The notes below the pieces were generated by a model. It did no database searches, was not told the DNA's origin, and saw nothing but the letters and a program-made list of their open reading frames with translations. DNA of 64,000 bases, from positions 1 through 64,000 of the forward strand of contig DASXZP010000026.1 in NCBI GenBank assembly GCA_036501825.1, written 5' to 3'. Position 1 is the stretch's first letter. Every line of letters begins with the position of its first letter. Shown one piece after another: positions 52,164 to 62,036 of this stretch. A program made the translations under genes and the position numbers. This DNA is from JAFECT01 sp036501825 (GTDB taxonomy: Bacteria; Pseudomonadota; Alphaproteobacteria; Caulobacterales; Caulobacteraceae).

Positions 52164-53087
52164 ATGACCGTCACCCTGTTCACCCACCCCGACATGCTGG
52201 ACCATCGCCCCGGCGCGGGGCATCCGGAGCGGCCCGAGCGGTTGGCGGCGGTGCTGGGCGGTCTCGATGACGCGGACGGCCTGGATCTGGACCGGCGCGA
52301 CGCGGAGGAGGCGAGTGTCGAGGATCTCGAACGCGTTCACCCCCCGGCGTTCGTCAAACGTCTGATCGACGCGTCGCCGCAGACCGGCGTGCGCAGTCTC
52401 GACGCGGACACCACGCTGTCGCCGGGCAGTATCCGCGCGGCGCGGCTCGCGGCCGGCGCGGTGGTGCAGGCGGTGCGTGCGGTCGCCGCCGACGAAACCG
52501 ATCGCGCCTTCTGTGCGGTGCGCCCGCCCGGTCATCACGCGACGCCGGACGAGGCGATGGGCTTTTGCCTGTTCTCCAGTGTCGCGGTCGGTGCGCGCAC
52601 GGCGCAGTCCCTGGGCCTCGCGCGCGTCGCGGTGGTGGATTTCGACGTGCACCACGGCAACGGCACCGAAGCGGCCTTCGCCGCCGATGCAGACCTGTTC
52701 CTGGGCTCGATCCACCAGTCGCCGCTCTATCCGGGCACCGGTCCCGAAAGCTTCACCGGCGTCGGCAACATTTGCAACACCACCGTCCCGCCGCATGCGC
52801 CGCGCGAGCTGTGGCGGCGCCAGTTCGAGGCGCGCATTCTCGCGGCGCTCGACGCCTTCGGGCCGGACCTGGTGATGATCTCCGCCGGCTTCGATGCGCA
52901 CCGCAGAGACCCGCTGGCGCACCAGTCGCTGGAGGCCGAGGACTACGCCTGGGCCACCCGCGCGGTAGTCGAAGCCGCAAAAGCCACCGCCCGCGGCCGG
53001 GTTGTGTCCTCCCTCGAGGGCGGTTACGACCTCGAAGCGCTGGGCCGTTCGGCTGCGGCGCACGTGCGGGCGTTGCAGGAGGCGTGA
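52164..53087 (+). CDS. Histone deacetylase family protein (acetoin-utilisation type)
   Basis: 307 residues. HPERPERLAAVLGG is near 19-32, RPPGHHATPDEAMGFCLF holds the catalytic His pair, VDFDVHHGNGTEAAF the zinc Asp/His, and SAGFDAHRRDPL the second zinc Asp. It removes acyl groups from polyamines or lysines. A GNAT acetyltransferase gene lies divergently next to it, so the pair could put on and take off acetyl groups, though this is inferred from position. Confidence 0.94.
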   Translation: MTVTLFTHPDMLDHRPGAGHPERPERLAAVLGGLDDADGLDLDRRDAEEASVEDLERVHPPAFVKRLIDASPQTGVRSLDADTTLSPGSIRAARLAAGAVVQAVRAVAADETDRAFCAVRPPGHHATPDEAMGFCLFSSVAVGARTAQSLGLARVAVVDFDVHHGNGTEAAFAADADLFLGSIHQSPLYPGTGPESFTGVGNICNTTVPPHAPRELWRRQFEARILAALDAFGPDLVMISAGFDAHRRDPLAHQSLEAEDYAWATRAVVEAAKATARGRVVSSLEGGYDLEALGRSAAAHVRALQEA

Positions 53088-53133
53088 GCCCAGAAGTGCT
53101 GGCGGTTACGCCCGCGCAAACCGGCTCAGGGGC

Positions 53134-53763
53134 ATGACGATCGAAACCCTGGACACCGCTCGGCCCAAGGCCTCCCCAGAGACTACGGTCAAGCCGGGCG
53201 CCATCGTCCTGGCCCGTCACGGCGAGCCTGCGCTGTCGCGCCGCGTGCGCCTCGATTCGGCCGGCTACCGTTCCTGGTGGGGGACCTACGAGGGTGTCGG
53301 CCTGCTCGAAGGCCAGGTGCCGCCCGCGCACCTGAAGCGCACCGCGCGCAACGCGCGAGCCGTATTCTCCTCCATCCGCCCGCGCTCCATCGAGACCGCG
53401 CGCGCGGTCTGCGGCGACAAGCCGTTTGTGGAGGATCCGCTGTTCGTCGAGGCGCCGCTGCCGCCGCCGAACCTGCCGTCGTTCATCAAGCTGTCTCCGC
53501 GCTACTGGGGTGGGGTGGCGCGTGCCTGGTGGTGGGCGTTCAACCATAACGAGGGGCAGGAGACCTATGCCGAGGCCAAGGTCCGCGCCCAACAGGCGGC
53601 CCAGACCCTGGCCGGCTTGGCGGAGGAGGGGGGCGATGTGCTGGTCCTCGCCCACGGTTTCTTCAACCATATGATCGGGGCCGAGCTGAAGCGGATGGGG
53701 TGGCGGCTCGCCCGCAACGAGGGTTATCGTTACTGGTCCACCCGCCGGTTCGAGAAGCTCTGA
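53134..53763 (+). CDS. Histidine phosphatase family protein
   Basis: 209 residues. The catalytic motif is VLARHGEPALSRR (about 26-38) and the second histidine is in VLVLAHGFFNHM (about 168-179). SSIRPRSIETA is the usual third motif. The substrate is unknown. It starts 46 bases after the deacetylase gene; the ATG at 53134 is the first codon with a reasonable leader before the domain. Confidence 0.88.
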   Translation: MTIETLDTARPKASPETTVKPGAIVLARHGEPALSRRVRLDSAGYRSWWGTYEGVGLLEGQVPPAHLKRTARNARAVFSSIRPRSIETARAVCGDKPFVEDPLFVEAPLPPPNLPSFIKLSPRYWGGVARAWWWAFNHNEGQETYAEAKVRAQQAAQTLAGLAEEGGDVLVLAHGFFNHMIGAELKRMGWRLARNEGYRYWSTRRFEKL

Positions 53764-53847
53764 GGTCCATTCAGGTACGGACATTTTCCGCCGTTGCTGG
53801 CGCGCCCGCTGCGGTCTAGTTTGCCCCTTTCCAGCCGGCAGCCCCCC

Positions 53848-54093
53848 ATGCCCGACGCTAAAGACATCGGCCAACTCTCGTTCGAGGAAGCGCTCCGCGA
53901 ACTGGAGGGAATCGTATCCGAACTGGAGTCGGGCCAGGCGCCGCTGGAACGTTCGATCGAGATGTACGAACGCGGCGCAGCGCTGAAGGCCCACTGCGAG
54001 GCCAAGCTGGAACAGGCGCGCCTGCGCGTGGAGAAGATCGTCGTCGGTCCCGGCGGCGAAGCGCGCGCCGTCGAAGCGGCGGCGTTCGAGTAG
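53848..54093 (+). CDS. xseB: Exodeoxyribonuclease VII small subunit
   Basis: 81 residues. LSFEEALRELEGIVSELESG and PLERSIEMYERGAALKAHCE are the family signature. It binds the XseA large subunit for single-strand DNA degradation. The ATG at 53848 gives the normal length. It is 7 bases before ispA, in the common xseB-ispA-dxs order. Confidence 0.96.
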   Translation: MPDAKDIGQLSFEEALRELEGIVSELESGQAPLERSIEMYERGAALKAHCEAKLEQARLRVEKIVVGPGGEARAVEAAAFE

Positions 54094-54100
54094 TCCGGCG

Positions 54101-55015
<915 letters not shown>

Positions 55016-55067
55016 CGGGCCAGGCCCCGCCGGCCCATCTTTAAGGCTTGGGGGCAAAGAGATTTTT

Positions 55068-56981
55068 ATGCCGCCAGTCACCCCTTTGCTCGACAAGGTC
55101 CACCAACCCGCGGACCTGCGGTCCTTCACCCTCCCGGAACTGAAACAGGTCGCCGAGGAGCTGCGCGCCGAGACCATCGACGCGGTCAGTCAGACCGGCG
55201 GCCACCTGGGCGCGGGACTGGGCGTCGTCGAGCTTACCGTCGCGCTGCACGCGGTGTTCGACACGCCCAAGGACATCGTGATCTGGGACGTCGGCCACCA
55301 AGCCTATCCGCACAAGATCCTGACCGGTCGCAGAGACCGCATCCGCACCCTGCGCCAGGGCAATGGCCTTTCCGGTTTCACCAAGCGCGCCGAGAGCGAG
55401 TACGACCCCTTCGGCGCCGCGCACGCGGCGACGTCGATTTCCGCGGCGCTCGGTTTCTGCGCGGCGCGCGACCTGAAAGGCGACAACAACAACGTCGTGG
55501 CCGTCATCGGCGACGGCTCGATGAGCGCGGGCATGGCCTATGAGGCGATGAACCAGGCGGCGCCGACGACCAACCGGCTTATCGTCGTCCTCAATGACAA
55601 CGACATGTCGATCGCTCAGCCGGTGGGCGGCATGTCGAACTATCTCGCCAAGCTGGTTTCGGGCGGCGCCTATCGTTCGTTCCGCAAGTTCGGCAAGTCG
55701 GTCGCGGGCCATCTGCCCAAACCAATGGCCAAGGCTGCGAAGAAGGCGGAAGAGTTCGCCCGCGGCATGGTCACCGGCGGCACCCTGTTCGAAGAGCTCG
55801 GCTTCTACTACGTCGGCCCCATCGACGGCCACGATCTGGATCAGCTGATCCCGGTGCTGAAGAACGCCGCCGCCATCGACAACAAGCCGGTGCTGGTCCA
55901 CGTGGTCACGCGCAAGGGCAAGGGCTATCCGCCCGCCGAAGACGCGGCCGACAAATACCATGGCGTGGTCAAGTTCGATGTCGTCACCGGCAAGCAGGCC
56001 AAGGCGCAATCCAACGCGCCGTCCTACACCAAGGTGTTCGGCGCCGAGCTGATCAAGCGCGCCGAACGCGACCCGACCATCGTCGCCATCACCGCCGCCA
56101 TGCCGTCGGGAACCGGCCTCGACATCTTCGGCGACCGCTTCCCCGAACGCACCTTCGACGTCGGCATCGCCGAACAGCACGCGGTGACCTTTGCCGCGGG
56201 CCTCGCCGCGGCGGGGATGAAGCCATTCGCCGCGATCTACTCGACCTTCCTGCAGCGCGGCTACGATCAGGTCGTGCACGACGTGGCGATCCAGCGCCTG
56301 CCGGTGCGTTTCGCCATGGACCGCGCGGGCCTGGTGGGCGCGGACGGTCCGACGCACGCGGGATCCTTCGACGTCGGTTACCTCGGCGCCCTGCCGGGTT
56401 TCGTGCTGATGGCCGCCGCCGACGAGGCCGAACTCGCGGCGATGATCGCCACCGCCTGCGAAATCGACGACCGCCCGTCCGCCTTCCGTTATCCACGCGG
56501 CGACGGCGTCGGCATCGAAATCCCCGAGCTGTCGGCGCCGCTCGAAATCGGCAAGGGCCGCATCCTGAAGGAAGGCACGACGGTCGCCATCCTGTCGCTG
56601 GGTACGCGGTTGGAAGCGTCGCTGAAGGCCGCCGACCTGCTCGCGGCGCGCGGCGTCTCGACCACGGTCGCCGACGCCCGCTTCGCCAAGCCGCTCGATG
56701 AAGACCTGATCCTGCGCCTCGCCCGCGAACACGAAGCCATCGTCACCGTCGAAGAAGGCGCCATCGGCGGCTTCGGCGCCTTCGTGTTGCAGTTCCTCGC
56801 CGACAAGGGCGCGCTGGACCGCGGCCTGAAAATCCGCACCCTGGTCCTGCCCGACGTCTTCCAGGACCAGGACAAACCCGACGTCATGTACGCCGTCGCC
56901 GGCTTAGACGCCGAAGGCATCGCCAAGAGCGCGCTGCAGGCGCTCGGCATCGACGCGACTTCGAAGGCCGTCAGGGCTTAA
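55068..56981 (+). CDS. dxs: 1-deoxy-D-xylulose-5-phosphate synthase
   Basis: 637 residues. GHQAYPHKILTGR is at about 73-85 and GDGSMSAGMAYEAMN, the thiamine diphosphate site, at about 146-160. PMKPFAAIYSTF-like and DRAGLVGADGPTHAG segments and EGAIGGFGAF follow. It condenses pyruvate and glyceraldehyde 3-phosphate, the first step of the MEP isoprenoid pathway. Start ATG 55068, 52 bases after ispA. Confidence 0.98.
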   Translation: MPPVTPLLDKVHQPADLRSFTLPELKQVAEELRAETIDAVSQTGGHLGAGLGVVELTVALHAVFDTPKDIVIWDVGHQAYPHKILTGRRDRIRTLRQGNGLSGFTKRAESEYDPFGAAHAATSISAALGFCAARDLKGDNNNVVAVIGDGSMSAGMAYEAMNQAAPTTNRLIVVLNDNDMSIAQPVGGMSNYLAKLVSGGAYRSFRKFGKSVAGHLPKPMAKAAKKAEEFARGMVTGGTLFEELGFYYVGPIDGHDLDQLIPVLKNAAAIDNKPVLVHVVTRKGKGYPPAEDAADKYHGVVKFDVVTGKQAKAQSNAPSYTKVFGAELIKRAERDPTIVAITAAMPSGTGLDIFGDRFPERTFDVGIAEQHAVTFAAGLAAAGMKPFAAIYSTFLQRGYDQVVHDVAIQRLPVRFAMDRAGLVGADGPTHAGSFDVGYLGALPGFVLMAAADEAELAAMIATACEIDDRPSAFRYPRGDGVGIEIPELSAPLEIGKGRILKEGTTVAILSLGTRLEASLKAADLLAARGVSTTVADARFAKPLDEDLILRLAREHEAIVTVEEGAIGGFGAFVLQFLADKGALDRGLKIRTLVLPDVFQDQDKPDVMYAVAGLDAEGIAKSALQALGIDATSKAVRA

Positions 56982-56982
56982 G

Positions 56983-57273
56983 AAGAGAGTCCACGGACCC
57001 ACACGGACTCACACGGAAAAGCGCCAGTCCTTTTGGCGGATGAGCGCGTGGCCGCCCGGGCATTTTATTGTCCACGAACCACACGAACCACACGAACAAG
57101 ATTTGCCGCGGCTTCGGCGCGAAGCGCCCTTCAATTGAAAGCGCCTGCGGCGCGAAGACTGTCGTTCGTGTGGTTCGTGTGGTTCGTGGACAAGATAAAA
57201 AGGCCGGCCACACATCGGCGGCCGGCCTTTTAGCGATTTCCGTGTGCGTCCGTGTGTGTCCGTGGACTCTCTT
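56983..57273. repeat. Nested long palindrome between dxs and lipoprotein gene
   Basis: The outer arms 56983-57019 and 57237-57273 match as reverse complements at 35 of 37 bases. Inside them, the inner arms 57069-57097 and 57164-57192 match perfectly over 29 bases and are themselves built of repeated CACACGAAC units. A terminator hairpin sits at 57201-57231. This 310-base gap holds no gene. The structure is probably a dispersed repeat that also ends transcription from both sides. Confidence 0.88.
57201..57231. terminator. Bidirectional intrinsic terminator
   Basis: A 9-bp GC stem AGGCCGGCC / GGCCGGCCT with a 10-base loop. It is followed by TTTT on the plus strand and preceded by AAAA, so it also ends in a T-run on the minus strand. 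It lies between the convergent dxs and lipoprotein genes. Confidence 0.75.
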
Positions 57274-57291
57274 TCTTGAGCCCGTCGCCGA

Positions 57292-57825
57292 TCACCCGCA
57301 GAAGCTGAAGAACTGGTGCACGGCGCGGTTGCCCGCGTGCGGCACCATGTGGACGAGGTGGTCGCTGCCGTTGGGGATGCTGATCCAGCCGCGTTCGTCG
57401 AAGGCCTGAACGATCGGGGCCATGGTGTTGAAGGTCACCGACATCACCTGCAGGTCCGGCGCGGACGGTGCGGCCTTCACTTCGCCGGCGTCGACGGTCT
57501 TCACCGAACCCGACACCAGGATCAGCGACTTGGCGCCTTCCGGCAGTTCGGCGACCGGCTCGCCGATGGTGACCGCGCCCGACTTGTGCGTGCAGGCGAG
57601 CATGAGCTTCACGTCGCCGCCCTTCATCGCGCCGTAGGTGAGCGCGGCGTTGTCGCCTTCCGGCGCGAAGGTCCAGTCCATGCCGGCTGCGGCCTTCGGC
57701 GCGCCCTTCATCACCACCGGCTTATGCCCGACAGGGATGACGCGGCCGTCGTGACGGGTCAGACACCCGCCCAAGGCCAGGCCCGAAAGGGAAACCGCCG
57801 CCAACAGAAGGATCGCTCGTTTCAT
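57292..57825 (-). CDS. Hypothetical lipoprotein (177 aa)
   Basis: 177 residues with a lipobox LALGGC (cysteine at about 21). The mature part has DWTFAPEGDNAALTYGA and VKLMLACTH and ends HQFFSFCG. No family is recognised. Likely anchored to the outer membrane. Just downstream of the amidase gene on the same strand with 24 bases between. Confidence 0.7.
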   Translation of the reverse strand: MKRAILLLAAVSLSGLALGGCLTRHDGRVIPVGHKPVVMKGAPKAAAGMDWTFAPEGDNAALTYGAMKGGDVKLMLACTHKSGAVTIGEPVAELPEGAKSLILVSGSVKTVDAGEVKAAPSAPDLQVMSVTFNTMAPIVQAFDERGWISIPNGSDHLVHMVPHAGNRAVHQFFSFCG

Positions 57826-57849
57826 TCTCGTCTCATTTCCTAACTCGGA

Positions 57850-59331
57850 TCAGGCGTGGACCGGCGGGAGCTTCCCCGCCCACGGCTGCGCCTTTTCCAA
57901 TTCGAAGGCCAGTTCGAACAGGGTTCGTTCCTGGCCGGCTGCGGCGGCGAAGTGGGCGCCCACCGGAAGTCCGGCGTCGGTCCACGACAGAGGCATGCTC
58001 ATAGCCGTATTCCCGGCCACGTTCACGATGGGCGTATATCCCACATAGTCGATCAGGCGCTCAATCAGGGTGTCATAGGGCACATCCGCGCGCGTCCAAC
58101 CGAGCTTGGGCGGCGGCGAGGCCAAGACCGGGGTCAGCACCACGTCATAGCGCTGGAACAGGCTGAGGTACGCCTTGACCCCCGTCTGCAGGGTCGCCAG
58201 CGCCCGGTCGACGGCGCCCGCCGGCTCCGCGGCGAAGGCCCGGGCGGCGTTCAGGGTGAAGGGCTCCAGGTCCTGGGGCCCGGGCGCGCGGCCCAACGTC
58301 TTGCCGACAGCCTGGACCGTTTCGGCCGCCCCAGCCGACCACAGCACCAGGAACGCCTGGGTGAAATCCTCGGAGATCGCGGGCCAGGCCATCGGCTCGA
58401 CCGCGTGGCCCAGGCTCTTGCACAGCTCGGCGGCCTTCTCGGTGGCCTGGGCCACCGGCTTGTCGGCGGCGCGGCCGTTCGGGTCGGCGGCGATCCAGCC
58501 GATCTTCAGTCGCTTGGTCGAAGGGCCCTTGACCAGGCCGACCGCAGGCAGTGTCGCCCCGTCGCCGGTCTTCTCGATGGCGGCGAACACGCCCGCGGAG
58601 TCGCGCACCGTGCGCGCCTCGCAGTGCTTGACCGAGATTTCCTTCAGGCTGTCGGTCGAGCCGATCATCCGCCCGCGCGACGGCTTCAGCCCGAACAGGC
58701 CGCAGCACGAGGCCGGGATGCGGATCGACCCACCCCCGTCGCTGGCCTGGGCGATGGGCACGACGCCCGCCGCTACCGCCGCGGCCGAACCGCCCGACGA
58801 CCCGCCGGACGAGCGGCTGAGGTCCCAGGGATTGCGCGTCGGCCCGTTGGCCAGGGGCTCGGTGGTCGGCAGGAAACCGAACTCGGGCGTGGACGACTTG
58901 CCGATCGGGATGAAGCCTGCGGCCAGGAAAGCCGCGACGATCGGCTCCGAAGCCTTGGCCGGCGGCGCATGGGCCAGGGCGCGCGCGCCGTTCTTGGTCG
59001 GCGTCCCCTCCAGGTCGTAGAGGTCCTTGATCAGGGTCGGCACGCCGGCGAACGGCCCCGCCAGCTCTTCCCCGGCGCGTTTCAGGGCCCGGTCGAAATC
59101 GGCGGTGACCAGGAAATTGAGCTTGGGATTGACCGCCTCGGCCCGGTCGATGGCCGCCTGGACCACCTCCTTGGCGGTGATCTGTTTCTTGCGGATCAAC
59201 TCCGCCGTCCCGGTCGCATCGGTCCAGGTCAGGGACCCGCGGAACAGGTTGGAGATCGGCGTGCAGGCCGCCGCCATCGGCGCGGCGGCCAGCCCTGTCA
59301 GAAGGGTGCGGCGTCCAAGCGTCGTCGTCAT
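57850..59331 (-). CDS. Amidase signature family protein, exported
   Basis: 493 residues. The twin-arginine-like or lipoprotein leader GRRTLLTGLAAAPMAAAC suggests export and a lipid anchor. The amidase signature follows: the catalytic Lys in PTLIKDLYDL, SSGGSSGGSAAAVAAG with the cis-Ser and the nucleophile Ser in SDGGGSIRIPAS. It hydrolyses an amide bond of an unknown substrate in the periplasm. It precedes the lipoprotein gene. Confidence 0.92.
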   Translation of the reverse strand: MTTTLGRRTLLTGLAAAPMAAACTPISNLFRGSLTWTDATGTAELIRKKQITAKEVVQAAIDRAEAVNPKLNFLVTADFDRALKRAGEELAGPFAGVPTLIKDLYDLEGTPTKNGARALAHAPPAKASEPIVAAFLAAGFIPIGKSSTPEFGFLPTTEPLANGPTRNPWDLSRSSGGSSGGSAAAVAAGVVPIAQASDGGGSIRIPASCCGLFGLKPSRGRMIGSTDSLKEISVKHCEARTVRDSAGVFAAIEKTGDGATLPAVGLVKGPSTKRLKIGWIAADPNGRAADKPVAQATEKAAELCKSLGHAVEPMAWPAISEDFTQAFLVLWSAGAAETVQAVGKTLGRAPGPQDLEPFTLNAARAFAAEPAGAVDRALATLQTGVKAYLSLFQRYDVVLTPVLASPPPKLGWTRADVPYDTLIERLIDYVGYTPIVNVAGNTAMSMPLSWTDAGLPVGAHFAAAAGQERTLFELAFELEKAQPWAGKLPPVHA

Positions 59332-59495
59332 GGGTCAGTCCTGAAGGTCCCCGCGGCCTTCCTCGCGCGATTGCCGGTCCACGGCAAGGCGTCCGCGCCA
59401 AGCTTTGCCCGGTCAGTCGGGCGGCATTGGGGCGGCCTATGGCCCCTGCGGCGAACCCTGCGCGACGCTTGATTGCCGGCCCAGGCGAAGCGGCG

Positions 59496-59786
59496 TCAGT
59501 CCAAGCGGCGCTGCGGCAAGGGGGGCGCTGGATAGCGGCCCATTTTGGAGTTCCAGTACGCCCATGACCGAGGATCGATGATGCCCGGCGGGGCTCGATC
59601 TAGCGCCTCCAGAAAATCAAGGTCATCGATGTGACGCCGAATTTCGCGCATGTCCTCGTGTGTCGCGTAGGTCATGGCATAGGCAAGAAATCGGCATGGG
59701 TCAGCCAAGGAAATATCGGGCTCTTCAAACCACACGACGCGGCGGGCGAGCGCTTCGAGTTCGGCGGTGCGCGGCAGGGGTTTCAC
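59496..59786 (-). CDS. Small protein of the AbiEii-like operon (96 aa)
   Basis: 96 residues: MKPLPRTAELEALARRVVWFEE, then ATHEDMREIRRHIDDLDFLEAL and PPGIIDPRSWAYWNSKMGR. Soluble and acidic-basic mixed, with no DNA-binding motif. Its start overlaps the nucleotidyltransferase gene by 4 bases (ATGA), so the two are made together. By position it is a candidate antitoxin or partner of the toxin-like protein, but it is not the usual AbiEi fold. Confidence 0.7.
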   Translation of the reverse strand: MKPLPRTAELEALARRVVWFEEPDISLADPCRFLAYAMTYATHEDMREIRRHIDDLDFLEALDRAPPGIIDPRSWAYWNSKMGRYPAPPLPQRRLD

Positions 59787-60463
59787 GGGCGCTCTCCGCT
59801 GTGGTCAACCGCCTGGAGCAACTCGGAACGCTGTGGCAGACGGTCCAGATCGACGTCGCGCGCCGCTGCCGCTAGTTCGTCTTGTACCCGCCGCGGCAGG
59901 TCGCTCAAGTTTCCGTCGTCGAAATACGACAAAGCCTTTAGCGTAATCTGGGAATTGAACTGCTCCCCATAAACAATGCCCGCCGCCGTCAACGCCATCG
60001 GCAGAGATACGCCAGCGCGGATCAGAGCGTGGATGTCGAGGTAGTCTTTGGCTTCGGCGCGCTTCTGGACGACCGCGGCCTTGGTCCCTGCCAAGTCGAT
60101 GAGGCTCGCGATCCTGATCGCAGGACTTTCGATAGCTGCCGCGGGAGCGATGATTTCCAGTCGACGCATGCCAAAGTATGAAACCTGCACCGGTCCGTCC
60201 CGGTCCAGCAGGCATGTCAGGGTGTTGGCCTCCTGTTGAAGCACGCGCGCCTTCCGGAGATAGGGCACGTCTTGAAGGAGCTGAGAAGGATCGAACGACT
60301 CCCATGCGAAAAAGTCGAAATCGATCGACGTGCGGTGTCCCAGTCGAAGCGCCAGCGCCGTGCCGCCGTAGAGCGTGAACGCATCAGGTGTCGCGCCAAG
60401 TTCGGGCCAGAGCGCGAGCTGCGGCGGCGGCAGGATATCGAGGCGCGGATGAAGCCGGCTCAT
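59783..60463 (-). CDS. AbiEii/AbiGii-type nucleotidyltransferase (toxin-like)
   Basis: 226 residues. The nucleotidyltransferase motif is GGTALALRLGHRTSIDFDFF, with GG at 33-34 and metal aspartates D48 and D50. A conserved KDYLDI (about 140) follows. AbiEii enzymes are toxins that add nucleotides to tRNA, guarded by an antitoxin, and act in phage abortive infection. Here the gene is the middle one of three with 4-base overlaps on both sides. The usual AbiEi antitoxin is missing, so activity and partner are uncertain. Confidence 0.85.
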   Translation of the reverse strand: MSRLHPRLDILPPPQLALWPELGATPDAFTLYGGTALALRLGHRTSIDFDFFAWESFDPSQLLQDVPYLRKARVLQQEANTLTCLLDRDGPVQVSYFGMRRLEIIAPAAAIESPAIRIASLIDLAGTKAAVVQKRAEAKDYLDIHALIRAGVSLPMALTAAGIVYGEQFNSQITLKALSYFDDGNLSDLPRRVQDELAAAARDVDLDRLPQRSELLQAVDHSGERP

Positions 60464-61071
60464 GTGCGCCGCTCGCTCCAGAAACGCGCGATGTCAATGA
60501 CGCTTTCGGGGATCACGTGGGCGAGTTCGAAGGCGAAAGACTCCACGTCGTCAACGCCGATCTCAGCAAGCTCCTCGTCCGACGCGGTGAGCGCGAAGAT
60601 CGGGAACAGCGCCATGGCGACTTGCTTGGACTGGAGCATCGGATCCCACGCGCCCGGGCGTAACGACATGGCGGTCCGGAACCCCACCGCCCAGTCGTCG
60701 CCGATCAGCGTGCCATCGGGGTTCTTCCAGAGGATCGGTTGGAACACGCCTTTTTCGACGTCGCACAGGATTTGATTGAAGCGGTCCAAAATAGTCCCGA
60801 CGATGGCCAGCACCATCTCCTCACTTTCAAATTCCGGCTCTTCGCCGCCCCAGACGACGGTCAACCATTCGCTGGGCCGGACGAGCTCGGGACCTATGGC
60901 GACGCCGGTCAGAAACCCGTCGAGGTCGGAAAGCTGCATGCAGTCGGGCGGCGATTGGTCAGAGAGCAGATAGTCGTCCAAGGCTTCGAAGCCCTCGACC
61001 GAGATCTCCCAACCGTCAAAGTCATCCGCCGGCTCAGCGTTGCCCGGGAACTGTGAAGCCGATGACCCCAT
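60460..61071 (-). CDS. YecA/UPF0149 family protein
   Basis: 203 residues. LSDLDGFLTGVAIGPELVRPSEWL (about 47-70 overall) and the acidic helical body are the UPF0149/YecA pattern. No C-terminal SEC-C zinc motif is present. Function in general is unknown. Its stop overlaps the nucleotidyltransferase start by 4 bases, so it is the first gene of this three-gene operon, an unusual partner for a toxin-like protein. Confidence 0.82.
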   Translation of the reverse strand: MGSSASQFPGNAEPADDFDGWEISVEGFEALDDYLLSDQSPPDCMQLSDLDGFLTGVAIGPELVRPSEWLTVVWGGEEPEFESEEMVLAIVGTILDRFNQILCDVEKGVFQPILWKNPDGTLIGDDWAVGFRTAMSLRPGAWDPMLQSKQVAMALFPIFALTASDEELAEIGVDDVESFAFELAHVIPESVIDIARFWSERRT

Positions 61072-61284
61072 CGCGCGAATGTGCCAGCCCGGCTGGGAAG
61101 ACGCCAGGGCCGGGCGGCGCGAGGAGGACTTAAAGTCCGCGCAGTGAATCTGGGCTTGATACCTTAGACTTCGATGCCCACGTCCGATGGACGTTCGCTC
61201 TTTGACAAGTCAAACGGAAAGCGCCCGATCCAGTGCGACCGGGCGCCGTAAATACGGTGAATCTGCGGTGGCGGACCGCCGTCG

Positions 61285-62028
61285 TCAGAACGGTGAGAAG
61301 CGTTCCAGCAGGCTCTGACCGGCCGGCGCCTTCTGGATTCGGCTTACGTCGCCTTTGCCGCCGTAGCTGATGCGGGCTTCGGCGATTTGGGTGTGGTTGA
61401 TGGTGTTGGTGGAGGAGATGTCCTCCGGCCGCACGATGCCGGCGACGGTCAGTTCGCGCAGTTCGTTGTTGGTCTTCACTTCCTGGCGGCCCTGGATGAC
61501 CAGGTTGCCGTTGGGCAGCACGGCGGTGACCACGGCGGCGACGGTGAGCTGGATCGCTTCCGACCGGGTGATCACGCCCTTGCCGTCGGAGTTGGTGGCG
61601 CCGTTGGTGTCGATCATCTTGGTCGGGTCGTAGCCCGATGGCAGGATCTTACCCAGGCTCGATTCCAGGCCGAAGAAGTGGCTGACGCCCGCGGTCATGC
61701 CGCTGGTGCGGCTGCGGTTGGTTTCGTTGGACAGGTTGGCGCTGTCGTTGATGGCGATCTGCACGGTCAGAATGTCGCCGACGTTGCGCGCGCGCTGGTC
61801 GTGGAAAAAAGTCCGCGCGCCCGAACGCCACAACGAGTTGGCCGAAGCGGGCGTCGCTTCCGGCGCCAGCTGGTTGATCTGCTGCTGCGACGGCGTCAGC
61901 GATGACGGAAAGGTCATCGGATGTTCCTTCGGCCCCGCCAGGGTTTCGCGCACGGCGCTGCCCGCGCCGCAACCGGCAAGACCCACGGATACGACGACGG
62001 CGGAGGCGAGGAGAACGGCTTTGCGCAT
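61285..62028 (-). CDS. flgH: Flagellar L-ring lipoprotein FlgH
   Basis: 247 residues with a lipobox VGLAGC (cysteine at about 20). SLWRSGARTFFHDQRARNVGDILTV (in overview about 65-90) and the C-terminal RISYGGKGDVSRIQ are diagnostic. It forms the outer-membrane L-ring around the flagellar rod. It is last in the flgF-flgG-flgA-flgH run, 8 bases after flgA. Confidence 0.96.
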   Translation of the reverse strand: MRKAVLLASAVVVSVGLAGCGAGSAVRETLAGPKEHPMTFPSSLTPSQQQINQLAPEATPASANSLWRSGARTFFHDQRARNVGDILTVQIAINDSANLSNETNRSRTSGMTAGVSHFFGLESSLGKILPSGYDPTKMIDTNGATNSDGKGVITRSEAIQLTVAAVVTAVLPNGNLVIQGRQEVKTNNELRELTVAGIVRPEDISSTNTINHTQIAEARISYGGKGDVSRIQKAPAGQSLLERFSPF

Positions 62029-62036
62029 CGGAAGAC

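Noticed and set aside
57856..59472. 538-codon plus-strand frame over the amidase gene
   Set aside because: The amidase signature on the other strand is intact; the frame has only repetitive Arg/Gly/Asp content.
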